From positions 1 to 64,000 of the forward strand of contig CADCDP010000028.1 of the NCBI GenBank assembly GCA_902800305.1: DNA of 64,000 nt, in the 5' to 3' direction. The DNA is from an uncultured Bacteroidales bacterium. GTDB lineage: Bacteria; Bacteroidota; Bacteroidia; Bacteroidales; Bacteroidaceae. A program made the position numbers and the translations under genes. Positions 44,633-53,822 of the stretch are shown piece after piece. The number at the start of each line of letters is the position of its first letter. Position 1 is the first letter of the stretch. Below the pieces are notes generated by a model, which ran no database searches, was not told the origin of the DNA, and saw only the letters and a program-made list of their open reading frames with translations.

Positions 44633-46153
44633 ATGAACAGTATGATTATTCTCGCCGCACTCATCGGCATCCTTATCGGAGCACTCGCCACCGCCTTCAT
44701 CATGCAGCGGCGGAACACCCGTCTCGTCGCCCAAGTGGAAACATTTCGAGTACAGGCAGAAACCGAAAAACGACGTTCCGAGGAAACAAAAGCGGACATG
44801 GAAAAGCGTGAAGAGACCCTGCGACAGCACACGCAGCAGCTCCTTTCTGAAGCGAAATCCGAGGCCGACCAGCGTCACCGTGATGCCCTTGCCCAACAGC
44901 AAGCCCACTTCGACGAGACCATCCAACGTGTCACCGCCCAGATGCGTCTCGCCACCGACGATATGCTCCGCCAACGCCAACAGGAATTTACGCAATCCAG
45001 CGGCGACACCCTCGGACAAATCGTCAATCCACTACGCGAAACCATCGACCAAATGAAGCGTGCGATGGACGACACGACCCTGCGGCAGACGAACCTGACG
45101 GGCGAAATGAAGGCAGGCATCGAGAATATGCTGCGCCAAAGTCAGGCTGCCCAACGGAGTGCAGACGAACTGGCACGCACTTTCCGCCTCGGAAGCCGTG
45201 TGCAGGGCGATTGGGGCGAGACCATCCTCGACGAACTGCTCCAGTCGCAGGGTCTGCAACGTGGCATCCACTACGACACCCAGCCTTATATACGCGACGC
45301 GCACGGGAACATTATTAAGAATATACAGGGGCAGACCATGCGCCCCGACATCATCCTCCACCTCGATCAGCGCCGCGAGGTCATCATCGACTCGAAGGTG
45401 TCGCTCAGCGCTTTCATGGACTACGCTAACGCTCAGACCGACGAGGAACGCCGCCGCCACCTGCACCTCCACATCGAGAGTCTGAAGGCGCATGTGCGCT
45501 CCCTCGCCGCCAAGGACTATGCCTCCTACATCCAGCCGCCCAAGGTCAGGATGGACTATGTCATCATGTTTGTCCCCCACTCTGCTGCCCTTTGGACAGC
45601 TCTCGGCGCACAACCCGACCTGTGGCGCAATGCCATGGCACAGAACGTCTTCATCGCCGACGAACAGACGCTCTTTGCTGCTCTCCGCATCGTCAGTCTC
45701 ACGTGGACACAGATTGCCCAGGCGCAGAATCACGAGAAAGTCTATGCCCTCGCCAACGAAATGCTCGACCGCGTTGGACAGTTCCTCAAGAAGTATCAGG
45801 ACATCGACCGTGCCCTCACCGCCGCCCGTGCCGCCTACGATGCTGGTGCTCGCAAGCTCGCACCCACAGGGCAGAGCATTCTTACCACTTGTGCCAAACT
45901 CCAGAAGCTCGGTGCAAGGCAAAGCGACAAAAACCCTCTCCCACCCCTCACAGACATCGACGACATACCCGCCATCGATGTTGCCACGGCCACCTCTTCC
46001 GTTGACAACAATTCCCAATATGTATCTAACAACACAACTAACGATGTTTCCAACGACACTACCACTTCCGTCCAAGAAGAAACAAGACAGACCCCGTCCA
46101 AGGAAACAAGCGATGCCGCTGACGGAAACACCCCTATAAACATAACGACCTAA
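44633..46153 (+). CDS. rmuC: RmuC-family DNA recombination protein
   Basis: This 506-residue protein is anchored by one N-terminal membrane helix (MIILAALIGILIGALATAF). A long coiled coil (about 28-165) and the RmuC domain (about 180-440) follow: GSRVQGDWGETILDELLQSQG, RPDIILHLDQRREVIIDSKVSL and YVIMFVPHSAALWTAL. RmuC proteins limit inversions at short repeats and have a nuclease-like fold. The last 60 residues are rich in Ser, Thr, Asn and Asp. The domain is complete. It is not in an obvious operon. Confidence 0.93.
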   Translation: MNSMIILAALIGILIGALATAFIMQRRNTRLVAQVETFRVQAETEKRRSEETKADMEKREETLRQHTQQLLSEAKSEADQRHRDALAQQQAHFDETIQRVTAQMRLATDDMLRQRQQEFTQSSGDTLGQIVNPLRETIDQMKRAMDDTTLRQTNLTGEMKAGIENMLRQSQAAQRSADELARTFRLGSRVQGDWGETILDELLQSQGLQRGIHYDTQPYIRDAHGNIIKNIQGQTMRPDIILHLDQRREVIIDSKVSLSAFMDYANAQTDEERRRHLHLHIESLKAHVRSLAAKDYASYIQPPKVRMDYVIMFVPHSAALWTALGAQPDLWRNAMAQNVFIADEQTLFAALRIVSLTWTQIAQAQNHEKVYALANEMLDRVGQFLKKYQDIDRALTAARAAYDAGARKLAPTGQSILTTCAKLQKLGARQSDKNPLPPLTDIDDIPAIDVATATSSVDNNSQYVSNNTTNDVSNDTTTSVQEETRQTPSKETSDAADGNTPINITT

Positions 46154-46292
46154 GCCCTATTTCGTAAACCTCTGCATGTTTCCCCAAAAACCCAACATGT
46201 TGCGGAAATCCAGAGACCCCTATACCAAATTACATGCAAAAATGTCCTTTTTCATGCTATTTTCTATTTTTTTTGAAAAAAAACTCGAAAAA
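46154..46292. other. Gene-free stretch upstream of the MORN gene promoter
   Basis: A/T-rich sequence with a weak acatgtt…aacatgt-type pairing near 46170-46200. The reading frame 46176-46403 crosses the promoter and has no protein-like features, so nothing is annotated. Confidence 0.4.
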
Positions 46293-46324
46293 GTTTGCAT
46301 AATGAATACAAAAAAGGTAACTTT
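46293..46324 (+). promoter_or_regulatory. Promoter of the MORN-repeat gene
   Basis: TTTG (46293-46296), a 20-base spacer and TAACTTTG (46317-46324) match the consensus. The leader to the ATG is about 130 bases and A-rich. Confidence 0.7.
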
Positions 46325-46460
46325 GCATCGTCAAAAAGAAACAAAAGCGACACCTCGAAGGGTTCAGCCCCACAGGTTAACATGTTTTAGAATGATTGAC
46401 TAACAAATAACATACATCAAAACTACTTATTATTCGAAATTTTAAAGAAAGGGCAAAATT

Positions 46461-47270
46461 ATGAGAAAGCTTATTTTAACCGTTTTAGCATTCCTCTCTC
46501 TTGGAGCTTATAACCGTGCCATGGCACAGAATGCTGCCGACGCACAGAAGAACCCCGACTTGAAGAACGCGGGTAAGTACGTAGGTAAGAAGAAGGCCGG
46601 CAAGATGCATGGTCAGGGAGTCTATGAGTGGAAGAACGGCGACCGCTTCGAGGGTAATTTCGTAGATGGCCAGATTGATGGCTACGGACGCTACTCTTGG
46701 ACTGACGGTGACGTTTACCAGGGCGACTTCAAGGATGGCAAGCAGGATGGCTTCGGCTCTGCATACTATGCTGACAAGTGCAACGTGTACGAAGGTGAGT
46801 GGAAGAATGGCAAGCGCAACGGTCACGGCAAGCTCACTTGGGCTAACGGCGACACATACGAAGGTGAATGGGTGGATGACGTTCGTGTAGGAGAAGGTGT
46901 GTTCATCGCAGCCAATGGCGACAAGTATGTAGGCCACTATGAGAACAACCAGCGCAACGGTTTCGGAACATACTACCACAACAACGGCGACGTGTACGCC
47001 GGACAGTGGGTGAACGGCGAGAAGGAAGGTCTCGGCAAATACACTTACGCTAACGGCAACGTGTACGAAGGCCAGTTCGTCAACAGCTACATCCAGGGCC
47101 AGGGCACATACGTCTGGGCATCGGGAGCCACTTACACAGGCCAGTTCAAGGAAGACATGCGTAACGGTGAGGGTACTTACACCACTCCAAGTGGACGTGT
47201 CATCGCAGGTAACTGGAAGGACAACCGCTTTGCAGGCGAAGGTGGCAGTAGCGTCTTAGCTCAGCGCTAA
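46461..47270 (+). CDS. MORN-repeat protein
   Basis: This 269-residue exported protein has a signal peptide (MRKLILTVLAFLSLGAYNRAMAQ) followed by about nine MORN repeats of 23 residues (for example NGDRFEGNFVDGQIDGYG, NGDTYEGEWVDD, NGNVYEGQFVN). MORN repeats form an open beta-sheet used in protein or lipid contacts. The role in bacteria is mostly unknown. A single gene with its own strong promoter, long leader and downstream terminator suggests high independent expression. Confidence 0.9.
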   Translation: MRKLILTVLAFLSLGAYNRAMAQNAADAQKNPDLKNAGKYVGKKKAGKMHGQGVYEWKNGDRFEGNFVDGQIDGYGRYSWTDGDVYQGDFKDGKQDGFGSAYYADKCNVYEGEWKNGKRNGHGKLTWANGDTYEGEWVDDVRVGEGVFIAANGDKYVGHYENNQRNGFGTYYHNNGDVYAGQWVNGEKEGLGKYTYANGNVYEGQFVNSYIQGQGTYVWASGATYTGQFKEDMRNGEGTYTTPSGRVIAGNWKDNRFAGEGGSSVLAQR

Positions 47271-47396
47271 CACACAAAAAAAGATAATAGGTGAATAATA
47301 AGTAGTGAACCGCAAAAAGGGATGGCCTTATCTTTATGTCTTATCAATTTATAGGCCACGCGGTATATAGTTTTTAATGGAAAATAGTAGATTCCG

Positions 47397-47442
47397 CCGG
47401 GTAAGGGATTAGTGATAACCTCTTACTCGGTGCCCTTTTTTT
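47397..47442 (+). terminator. Terminator between convergent MORN and DUF4252 genes
   Basis: ccgggtaag and cttactcgg pair around a 16-base loop, followed by a run of seven T after gccc. It ends about 170 bases after the MORN stop and 12 bases before the DUF4252 stop. Confidence 0.65.
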
Positions 47443-47453
47443 AGTGAACCGTG

Positions 47454-47894
47454 TTATTGTTCTTCGAAATCTTCCTTTGAGAAGTTTCCGTGGAGACTAA
47501 CGACGATGGTCTTGGGCTTGTCCCAATTGACAATCACAATCGAGTTCGGATCGGTCTCCGACTGAAGCACCAACAACTCCTTGTTTTTCGACTGCTTGGT
47601 CTTGAACTTCACCTCATAGCCTTTGCTCAACAACTGGTTGGGCAACTTTGTGTGGAGTTCCTTAGCAGCCTTTGACTTGTCGGAGGAAAGAATCTTCATG
47701 TTCTCAATCTTCGACATCACCTTCCCGACAAGAGGCAACTCGGTTTGGTCAACGGGCAGGGACGCAAGCATCCCCTTAGTAACGGAAACCGTGTTCACGT
47801 CGCCAAGTGCCGAATACTTCTTGAGCACTTCCTCCTGTGCGCTCACGTTGATGGCAGCGAGCAGGAGTACGAAAGAAAGAATCTTCTTTTTCAT
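47454..47894 (-). CDS. DUF4252-family exported protein
   Basis: This 146-residue protein starts with a signal peptide (MKKKILSFVLLLAAINVSAQ). The rest (YSALGDVNTVSVTKGMLASLP…ELPLVGKVMSKIENMKILSS…VVSLHGNFSKEDFEE) matches the DUF4252 pattern: an N-terminal helix, a central regulatory-looking segment and a C-terminal strand of the form I-V-x-x-L-x-G-x-F. The function is unknown. In other Bacteroidetes such proteins often sit near ECF sigma factors, but none is here. A TACTTTTG box lies upstream. Confidence 0.75.
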   Translation of the reverse strand: MKKKILSFVLLLAAINVSAQEEVLKKYSALGDVNTVSVTKGMLASLPVDQTELPLVGKVMSKIENMKILSSDKSKAAKELHTKLPNQLLSKGYEVKFKTKQSKNKELLVLQSETDPNSIVIVNWDKPKTIVVSLHGNFSKEDFEEQ

Positions 47895-47926
47895 TACTTC
47901 ATGTTTTAATTGGTTAGATAGCGGTG

Positions 47927-47934
47927 CAAAAGTA
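47927..47934 (-). promoter_or_regulatory. TACTTTTG -7 box of the DUF4252 gene
   Basis: On the minus strand TACTTTTGC fits the consensus, 33 bases upstream of the ATG at 47894. Confidence 0.5.
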
Positions 47935-47975
47935 GTAAAAAGTTTGTTAAGAAGGAGGCGAATCGCCTATTTTCT

Positions 47976-48006
47976 TTTGTCCATTACGCTTTTTTTCGTA
48001 TCTTTG
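47976..48006 (+). promoter_or_regulatory. Promoter of the COG0523 GTPase gene
   Basis: TTTG (47976-47979), 19 bases and TATCTTTG (47999-48006) match the consensus closely. The leader to the ATG at 48047 is about 35 bases. It may also drive nrdD, 62 bases after the GTPase. Confidence 0.7.
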
Positions 48007-48046
48007 TGCCCCGAATGACACATCTATATAATATAAAAGAAGGTAT

Positions 48047-49333
48047 ATGGAAAAGAAAGTATATGGGAAGCGGGAAACGCCAGTGCTGCTGCTGACGGGC
48101 TATCTGGGCAGCGGCAAGACGACCCTGCTGAACCGCATCTTGAAGAACGAGCGTGGCATACGTTTTGCCGTGATTGTGAACGACTTGGGAGAGGTAAATA
48201 TCGATGCTGACCTCATCCAGCAGGGAGGCATCGTGGACCAGCAGGACGACTCGCTGGTGGCTTTGCAGAACGGCTGCATCTGCTGCACGCTGAAGATGGA
48301 CTTGGTGCAGCAACTGAGCGACCTGGTGCAGCAACACGCATTCGACTACATCGTCATCGAGGCGAGTGGCATCTGCGAGCCAGCCCCCATCGCCCAGACC
48401 ATCTGCTCGATTCCGCAGATGGAGCCGAAGTACTGGGCGGATGGTGTGCCCGTGCTGGACTGCATCGTGACCGTGGTCGATGCGCTCCGCATGAAGGACG
48501 AGTTTGGCAACGGTGAACGCCTCCAGCGACCCAACATCGCCGAGGAAGACATCGAGAACCTGGTGGTGCAGCAGATTGAGTTCTGCAACATCGTCCTGCT
48601 GAACAAGGCGGCAGAGGTGGAGCCGAACGAACTGGCGCGGCTGAAGGAGATTGTGCGAGCTTTGCAGCCAAAGGCCGAAATCCTGGAATGCAACTACGGC
48701 GACGTGGAACTGGAGAAGATTCTAAACACGGGTATGTTCGACTTCGACAAAGTGGCGACGAGTGCGGCTTGGATTGCGGAGATTGAAGGCGACGGCGACC
48801 ATGACGAGGAGGAAGACCATCACCATGACGAGGACGAAGAAGAGGAGGAGCACCACCATCATCACCACCACGACGACCATGACGACGATGAGCATGAGGA
48901 GCACGGACATCATCATCACCACCACCATCACCATCACGACGAGGGTGAGGCAGAGGAATACGGCATCGGCACTTTCGTCTATCAAGCCCGACGACCCATG
49001 AAGTTAGGTATGTTCGACGACTTCGTGGCGCGCCTCTGGCCGAAGAACATCATCCGTGCCAAAGGCATCTGCTGGTTCAAGGGAGAAGAAGACATCTGCT
49101 ACCTCTTCGAGCAGGCTGGGCGACAGTTCTCGCTGAAGAACTGCGGACAGTGGTACGCCACCATGCCGAAAGAACAGCTGGAGAGGCTTTTGGAAGCAGA
49201 GCCTAAACTGCGTGCCGACTGGGACGAGCAGTATGGCGACCGGATGCAGAAGCTCGTCTTTATCGGCCAGGGCATGGACGAGCACATGAAGGAGTTTTTG
49301 CAGGAGATGCTGGACGGATGTCTGGCAGGGTGA
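48047..49333 (+). CDS. COG0523/CobW-family GTPase with His-rich metal loop
   Basis: This 428-residue GTPase of the G3E family probably handles zinc or another metal. It has the P-loop GYLGSGKTT (18-26), the metal site CICC (Cys77, 79, 80) in NGCICCTLK, LLNKAAEVE as the base-recognition segment and a C-terminal CobW_C domain (from about 305, GIGTFVYQARRPM). Between them (about 252-303) lies a loop of about 28 His among Asp and Glu. COG0523 proteins deliver metal to client enzymes. The next gene is the Zn-site enzyme NrdD, a candidate client. No Zur-type box was recognised. Confidence 0.93.
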   Translation: MEKKVYGKRETPVLLLTGYLGSGKTTLLNRILKNERGIRFAVIVNDLGEVNIDADLIQQGGIVDQQDDSLVALQNGCICCTLKMDLVQQLSDLVQQHAFDYIVIEASGICEPAPIAQTICSIPQMEPKYWADGVPVLDCIVTVVDALRMKDEFGNGERLQRPNIAEEDIENLVVQQIEFCNIVLLNKAAEVEPNELARLKEIVRALQPKAEILECNYGDVELEKILNTGMFDFDKVATSAAWIAEIEGDGDHDEEEDHHHDEDEEEEEHHHHHHHDDHDDDEHEEHGHHHHHHHHHHDEGEAEEYGIGTFVYQARRPMKLGMFDDFVARLWPKNIIRAKGICWFKGEEDICYLFEQAGRQFSLKNCGQWYATMPKEQLERLLEAEPKLRADWDEQYGDRMQKLVFIGQGMDEHMKEFLQEMLDGCLAG

Positions 49334-49395
49334 GAACGAGGCCACGATGCGGTCGTGGCATTGGAGACGAAAAAAAAACTTAAAGAAAGAAGAGC

Positions 49396-51603
49396 ATGAT
49401 ACAGACCGTAAGGAAAAGAGATGGCCGCATTGTCGGCTACAACGAGGAGAAAATTAAGGCGGCTATCCGCAAGGCGATGCTGACAACGGAACTGGGTGAG
49501 GACGAGGCGTTGATACAGCGCATCGCTGACCATGTGGGCATGAGAGGACGAGAGCAGATGACGGTGGAGGAGATACAGGACCAAGTGGAGCTGGAGTTAA
49601 TGAAGTCGCCGCGCAAGGAAGTGGCAAAGAAGTACATCGCCTATCGCGACCAGCGAAGCATCGCCCGTCGAGCCAAGACGAGGGCAATGTTCCTGGAGAT
49701 TATCGAGGCGAAGAACACGGACATTACGCGAGAGAATGCCAACATGAATGCCGATTCGCCGGCAGGCATGATGATGAAGTTCGCCAGCGAAAGCACCAAG
49801 CCCTTCGTGGACGACTACCTCCTTTCGCCAGCCACACGAGAGGCGGTGAAGGGGAACTATCTGCACATCCACGATAAGGACTACTACCCCACGAAGTCGC
49901 TCACTTGTGTGCAGCATCCGCTGGACCACATCTTGGAGAACGGCTTTATGGCGGGTCACGGCGAGAGTCGTCCTGCCAAGCGCATCGAGACGGCTTCGGT
50001 CATCGCCTGCATCAGCTTGGAGACCTGCCAGAACGAGATGCACGGCGGCCAAGCCATTCCAGCGTTCGACTTCTACATGGCACCCTACGTGCGCCTCTCC
50101 TACAAGGAGGAAGTGAAGTACATCGAACAGATGACGGGGCAAGACCTCCAGGAGCTGTACGACGCACCGATTGAGGACTATGTGGTGCGTCCGCTCGACG
50201 GACTGTCGGGTGTGGAGCGGGCCAAGCAACATGCCATCAACCGCACCGTGGGGCGTGTGCATCAGGCGATGGAGGCGTTCATCCACAACATGAACACCAT
50301 CCACTCACGCGGCGGCAACCAGGTGGTCTTCTCGAGCATCAACTACGGCACCGACACCTCGGCAGAGGGTCGCTGCGTCATCCGCGAACTGCTGGAATGC
50401 ACCTATCAGGGCGTGGGCGGCGGTGCGACAGCCATCTTCCCCATCCAGATTTGGAAGAAGAAACGAGGTGTGAGTTACTTGCCAAGCGACCCCAACTACG
50501 ACCTCTACTGTCTGGCTTGCAAGGTGACGGCACGACGTTTCTTCCCGAACTTCGTGAACCTCGATGCCACCTACAACCAGCATGAGCTGTGGCGTGCCGA
50601 TGACCCGAAACGCTATGAGTATGAGCTGGCCACGATGGGTTGCCGCACCCGTGTGTTCGAGAACCGATTCGGTCCGAAGACCTCGGTGGGACGTGGCAAC
50701 CTCAGTTTCTCCACCATCAACATCGTCCGTCTCGCCATCGAGTGTCGCGGCATCGAGAACAAGGAGGAGCGCATCAACGCCTTCTTCGCCAAGCTCGACC
50801 ACATGCTGGAGGTGACGGCACACCAGCTGCACGAACGCTACAAGTTCCAGAAGACCGCCTACGTGAAGCAGTTCCAGCTCCTGATGTCGCGCCTCTGGAT
50901 TGGAGCAGAGCACCTGAAGGAGGACGACACCATCGAGTCAGTCATCAACCAAGGCACCCTCGGCATCGGCTTTATCGGCTTAGCAGAATGTCTCATCGCA
51001 CTGGTGGGCAAGCACCATGGCGAGTCGGCCGAGGCACAGGAACTGGGCTTGCGGATTGTGCGCTATATGCGTGACCGTGTGAACGACTTTGCGGAGAAGT
51101 ACCAGCACAACTACTCCGTGCTCGCCACCCCTGCTGAGGGCTTGGCTGGCCGCTTCACGCGAATGGACAAGAAGAAGTTCGGCATCATCCCTGGTGTGAC
51201 GGACAAGGACTACTACACGAACTCCAACCACGTGCCCGTTTACTACCACTGTTCGCCACGCCACAAGGCCGAGGTGGAAGGCCCCTACCACGAGCTGACC
51301 CGAGGCGGCCACATCTTCTACGTGGAGATTGATGGCGACGCGACCCACAACCCCGAAGCCATCATGAACATCGTGGACTTGATGGATCAGTACAACATCG
51401 GCTACGGCTCCGTGAACCACAACCGTAACCGTTGCATGAACTGTGGCTACGAGGATGCCACCGAGGGGTTAGACGTGTGCCCACGCTGCGGTTCCACCCA
51501 CATCGACACCCTCCAGCGTATCACCGGCTACCTTGTCGGCACCACCGAACGCTGGAACTCCGGCAAGCTGGCAGAACTGAAGGACAGGGTGGTGCATCGG
51601 TAG
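49396..51603 (+). CDS. nrdD: Anaerobic (class III) ribonucleoside-triphosphate reductase
   Basis: This oxygen-sensitive glycyl-radical enzyme reduces NTPs to dNTPs. The 735-residue protein has an ATP-cone (TVRKRDGRIVGYNEEKIKAAI, about 4-90), the ten-stranded barrel core (HIHDKDYY, SRGGNQVVFSSINYGTD), the C-terminal zinc site CMNC…CPRC (four Cys) and the radical Gly711 in RITGYLVGT. The length is typical for NrdD. Its activase, the radical-SAM protein NrdG, is usually adjacent, but the next gene is a convergent glycosyltransferase. Here nrdG must lie elsewhere. It follows the metal-loading GTPase by 62 bases. Confidence 0.95.
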   Translation: MIQTVRKRDGRIVGYNEEKIKAAIRKAMLTTELGEDEALIQRIADHVGMRGREQMTVEEIQDQVELELMKSPRKEVAKKYIAYRDQRSIARRAKTRAMFLEIIEAKNTDITRENANMNADSPAGMMMKFASESTKPFVDDYLLSPATREAVKGNYLHIHDKDYYPTKSLTCVQHPLDHILENGFMAGHGESRPAKRIETASVIACISLETCQNEMHGGQAIPAFDFYMAPYVRLSYKEEVKYIEQMTGQDLQELYDAPIEDYVVRPLDGLSGVERAKQHAINRTVGRVHQAMEAFIHNMNTIHSRGGNQVVFSSINYGTDTSAEGRCVIRELLECTYQGVGGGATAIFPIQIWKKKRGVSYLPSDPNYDLYCLACKVTARRFFPNFVNLDATYNQHELWRADDPKRYEYELATMGCRTRVFENRFGPKTSVGRGNLSFSTINIVRLAIECRGIENKEERINAFFAKLDHMLEVTAHQLHERYKFQKTAYVKQFQLLMSRLWIGAEHLKEDDTIESVINQGTLGIGFIGLAECLIALVGKHHGESAEAQELGLRIVRYMRDRVNDFAEKYQHNYSVLATPAEGLAGRFTRMDKKKFGIIPGVTDKDYYTNSNHVPVYYHCSPRHKAEVEGPYHELTRGGHIFYVEIDGDATHNPEAIMNIVDLMDQYNIGYGSVNHNRNRCMNCGYEDATEGLDVCPRCGSTHIDTLQRITGYLVGTTERWNSGKLAELKDRVVHR

Positions 51604-51668
51604 CAGCAATGTGAAGATACTCTAAGCCAGGGGCATCACCGACGAAGCACAATCAAAGAAACGCCAAA

Positions 51669-51709
51669 AACAGGGGGCAGAGATTCCAAAAAATTCTCTG
51701 CCCCCTGTT
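51669..51709. terminator. Terminator between nrdD and the glycosyltransferase operon
   Basis: aacagggggcagag and ctctgccccctgtt are exact complements around a 13-base A-rich loop. T-runs occur on both sides of the stem. The genes converge here, so it likely serves both. Confidence 0.88.
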
Positions 51710-51717
51710 CGTTTTCC

Positions 51718-52740
51718 TCAAGCAAGCCGACTGTGGACGAACTTCCTAAAGACATAACAATAAAGGAAGCTAAAAAACCGATACAGAACATACGAAGAGG
51801 AGATACCATTCATGATCACACCCAGCCATTCCCATTTCCCTTCCATCGCCGCCGTATGATAGGGGCATGAATTAATCAGTGTCATCCGTTCTTTCCACAC
51901 TTTGTACGAATATTTCGCCATTAGTGATCGAGTGTAAAAATTATGTATACGTGCCCCCAAGGTTGCCAACGTGCCTTCCCGCATGGTTGTTCTCGTATCC
52001 ACAAGATAGTCATTTAATTCTGCAATAATCAGCAGTTGGGCATTTAAGTACCTCTCCATGCGCTTCTCGTCTCTCACTTGGGTCAGCGAATACTCATTCT
52101 GCTGTTCGTAGCGGTAGATGTTCGAGTCGGTCATCACTATGTTCGGATTGCGTTGGAATACTCGGAAGTTGAACTCCGTGTCCTCGGCTACATACAACTT
52201 GGCAAACCCAATTTTGTACTTCTGCAGAAACGATCGTCGATAGATTTTGTCGGTGACCCACTCTTGGCGGTATCGGTTGTAAATTTCATGGCCACTACCC
52301 TTACAGATCACCTTCCCTTCGGGTGTGTCGCTGTACGTCCAGTGTGACAACTGCCACGGGTTCAGCGTCACCCTCTTAAAGCCCACCACGTCAACACCCT
52401 TGGTACAGAAATGCTTCAGCAAGTAGGCCAGACCTCCATCTACCAGATAATCATCGCTATCGACAAAGGCCAGCCACTCTCCTTGTGCTCTATCAATCCC
52501 CACATTCCTTGCCCGAGCCACACCGCCATTCTCCAGTCTGACGACGCGGAACACACCAGGATGTCGCCAAACGTAGTCAGCCAAGATGGCAGGACAACTA
52601 TCGGTCGAACCATCATCCACACAGATTACTTCCCACGTGCCATCATCCTCCATCCCCTGCCGCAGCAAGGAATCGAGACAGCGCTGAAGGAATCTCTCCG
52701 TGTTGTAAATAGGAATAATAACGGATATTGCTATACTCAT
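51718..52740 (-). CDS. GT2 glycosyltransferase
   Basis: This 340-residue GT-A enzyme transfers sugar from a nucleotide sugar in surface glycan synthesis. It begins ISVIIPIYNTERFLQRCLDSL and has VICVDDGSTDSCP and the metal-binding AFVDSDDYL (about 93-101). The C-terminal region is basic and hydrophobic (about 310-335), likely a membrane contact. It is the last gene of the five-gene operon and related to the proteins at 54974 and 56052, which share the N-terminal half. The sugar and acceptor cannot be read from sequence. Confidence 0.88.
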   Translation of the reverse strand: MSIAISVIIPIYNTERFLQRCLDSLLRQGMEDDGTWEVICVDDGSTDSCPAILADYVWRHPGVFRVVRLENGGVARARNVGIDRAQGEWLAFVDSDDYLVDGGLAYLLKHFCTKGVDVVGFKRVTLNPWQLSHWTYSDTPEGKVICKGSGHEIYNRYRQEWVTDKIYRRSFLQKYKIGFAKLYVAEDTEFNFRVFQRNPNIVMTDSNIYRYEQQNEYSLTQVRDEKRMERYLNAQLLIIAELNDYLVDTRTTMREGTLATLGARIHNFYTRSLMAKYSYKVWKERMTLINSCPYHTAAMEGKWEWLGVIMNGISSSYVLYRFFSFLYCYVFRKFVHSRLA

Positions 52741-52764
52741 AACACTTTATCTTTGCTTTAGTGT

Positions 52765-53793
52765 TCAATGAATAAGAGAACCTTCTTTCTCAAACATCGA
52801 TGGTTGCGGGAATTTCCGCTCGAAGACTCGGAGTATGGTCTCCCTCACCTGTGGAAAATCTTCCTCTTTCAACCCTGGATGGTCATTCAGACACACCGAC
52901 TTCAGCTTCTCGTCCAGCAAGGCTTTGCAAACCTCCTCGACATTATTCTTGCCGATGTTGAAGACCTTTCCCCCACCCCACTTTACAGGGTGGAAACGAT
53001 TGCTCGCAAACTGCCAATACCGAAAAATGTATGGATTGAGACTCACATCCTGCCGAAAGCGCGTACAACTCTTGGCCATGCTGTCTGGCTCCTTCTCCCA
53101 AATCTCCCGAATCACCGACTTCAATATGGGCTGTTCCCAGTGCCGCCAGCGGAAAAATTGGAAATACACCAAAAAGTGCAGCATCGCGTTAAATACGAAG
53201 AAACCGTTCCACAAGTGAGGGCCAAACCAGTTCCTCCGATTCTGGCGAATAACCTCCCGACGGTTAAAATTGTGGTTCAGCACCGCCATATTACAGAAGA
53301 TATTTATCTTGATGCTGTACTGCTCCACGGGATCCCACCACGGGTTAATCAACAATGTCTCCGCATTGCAGTCGCAGGGCAAGCCATTCCTGAAGTAGTA
53401 GTCGGGCGTGACGGGAGCATTCAGAATCGTGTCATCGTTGAAATAGACGAATGTTTCCGAAAGTCCCTTTATCTTGTCGAGATTCATTTCGATGGTCACA
53501 GAATTGAACGTCGGAAGATATTCCTCGGATATAAAATCGGAATGCTTCACTAAGACCAGTTTGGGGCACTCCTCATTAATCCAATCTGGGAACTTCCCGT
53601 TGGTCACCAAAAATACCCTGTTCACCCACGGCGCGTATTTCTCGACGGCTCTGAACCAATAGCGGAATATGTCCCATTCCCGAAACCTTCCCCTGTCGGA
53701 CATCGGTTTCTCTGGCCTGTATTGGTTGTATTGCGCTATCCACTCAGGGTCATCGCTGTCCAGCCATGTTACCACAAAATCAATCTTTTCCAT
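52765..53793 (-). CDS. Stealth-family sugar-phosphate transferase
   Basis: This 342-residue protein transfers hexose-1-phosphate to build phosphodiester-linked surface polysaccharide. The Stealth signatures are visible: CR1 at IDFVVTWLDSDDPEW (4-18), CR2 at ETFVYFNDDTILNAPVTPDYYF (about 112-134), the CR3-type segment VLNHNFNRREVI and a CR4-like SVCLNDHPG near 297-305. It lies between a GT2 and a GT4 gene with gaps of 24 and 29 bases. The presence of Stealth suggests a phosphoglycan, which is an inference. Confidence 0.9.
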   Translation of the reverse strand: MEKIDFVVTWLDSDDPEWIAQYNQYRPEKPMSDRGRFREWDIFRYWFRAVEKYAPWVNRVFLVTNGKFPDWINEECPKLVLVKHSDFISEEYLPTFNSVTIEMNLDKIKGLSETFVYFNDDTILNAPVTPDYYFRNGLPCDCNAETLLINPWWDPVEQYSIKINIFCNMAVLNHNFNRREVIRQNRRNWFGPHLWNGFFVFNAMLHFLVYFQFFRWRHWEQPILKSVIREIWEKEPDSMAKSCTRFRQDVSLNPYIFRYWQFASNRFHPVKWGGGKVFNIGKNNVEEVCKALLDEKLKSVCLNDHPGLKEEDFPQVRETILRVFERKFPQPSMFEKEGSLIH

Positions 53794-53822
53794 ACCAACA
53801 CTTTCCTTTATAAATTACTCCC

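Noticed and set aside
46176..46403. 75-codon frame before the MORN gene
   Set aside because: It covers the MORN promoter (46293-46324), so it could not be made from that transcript.
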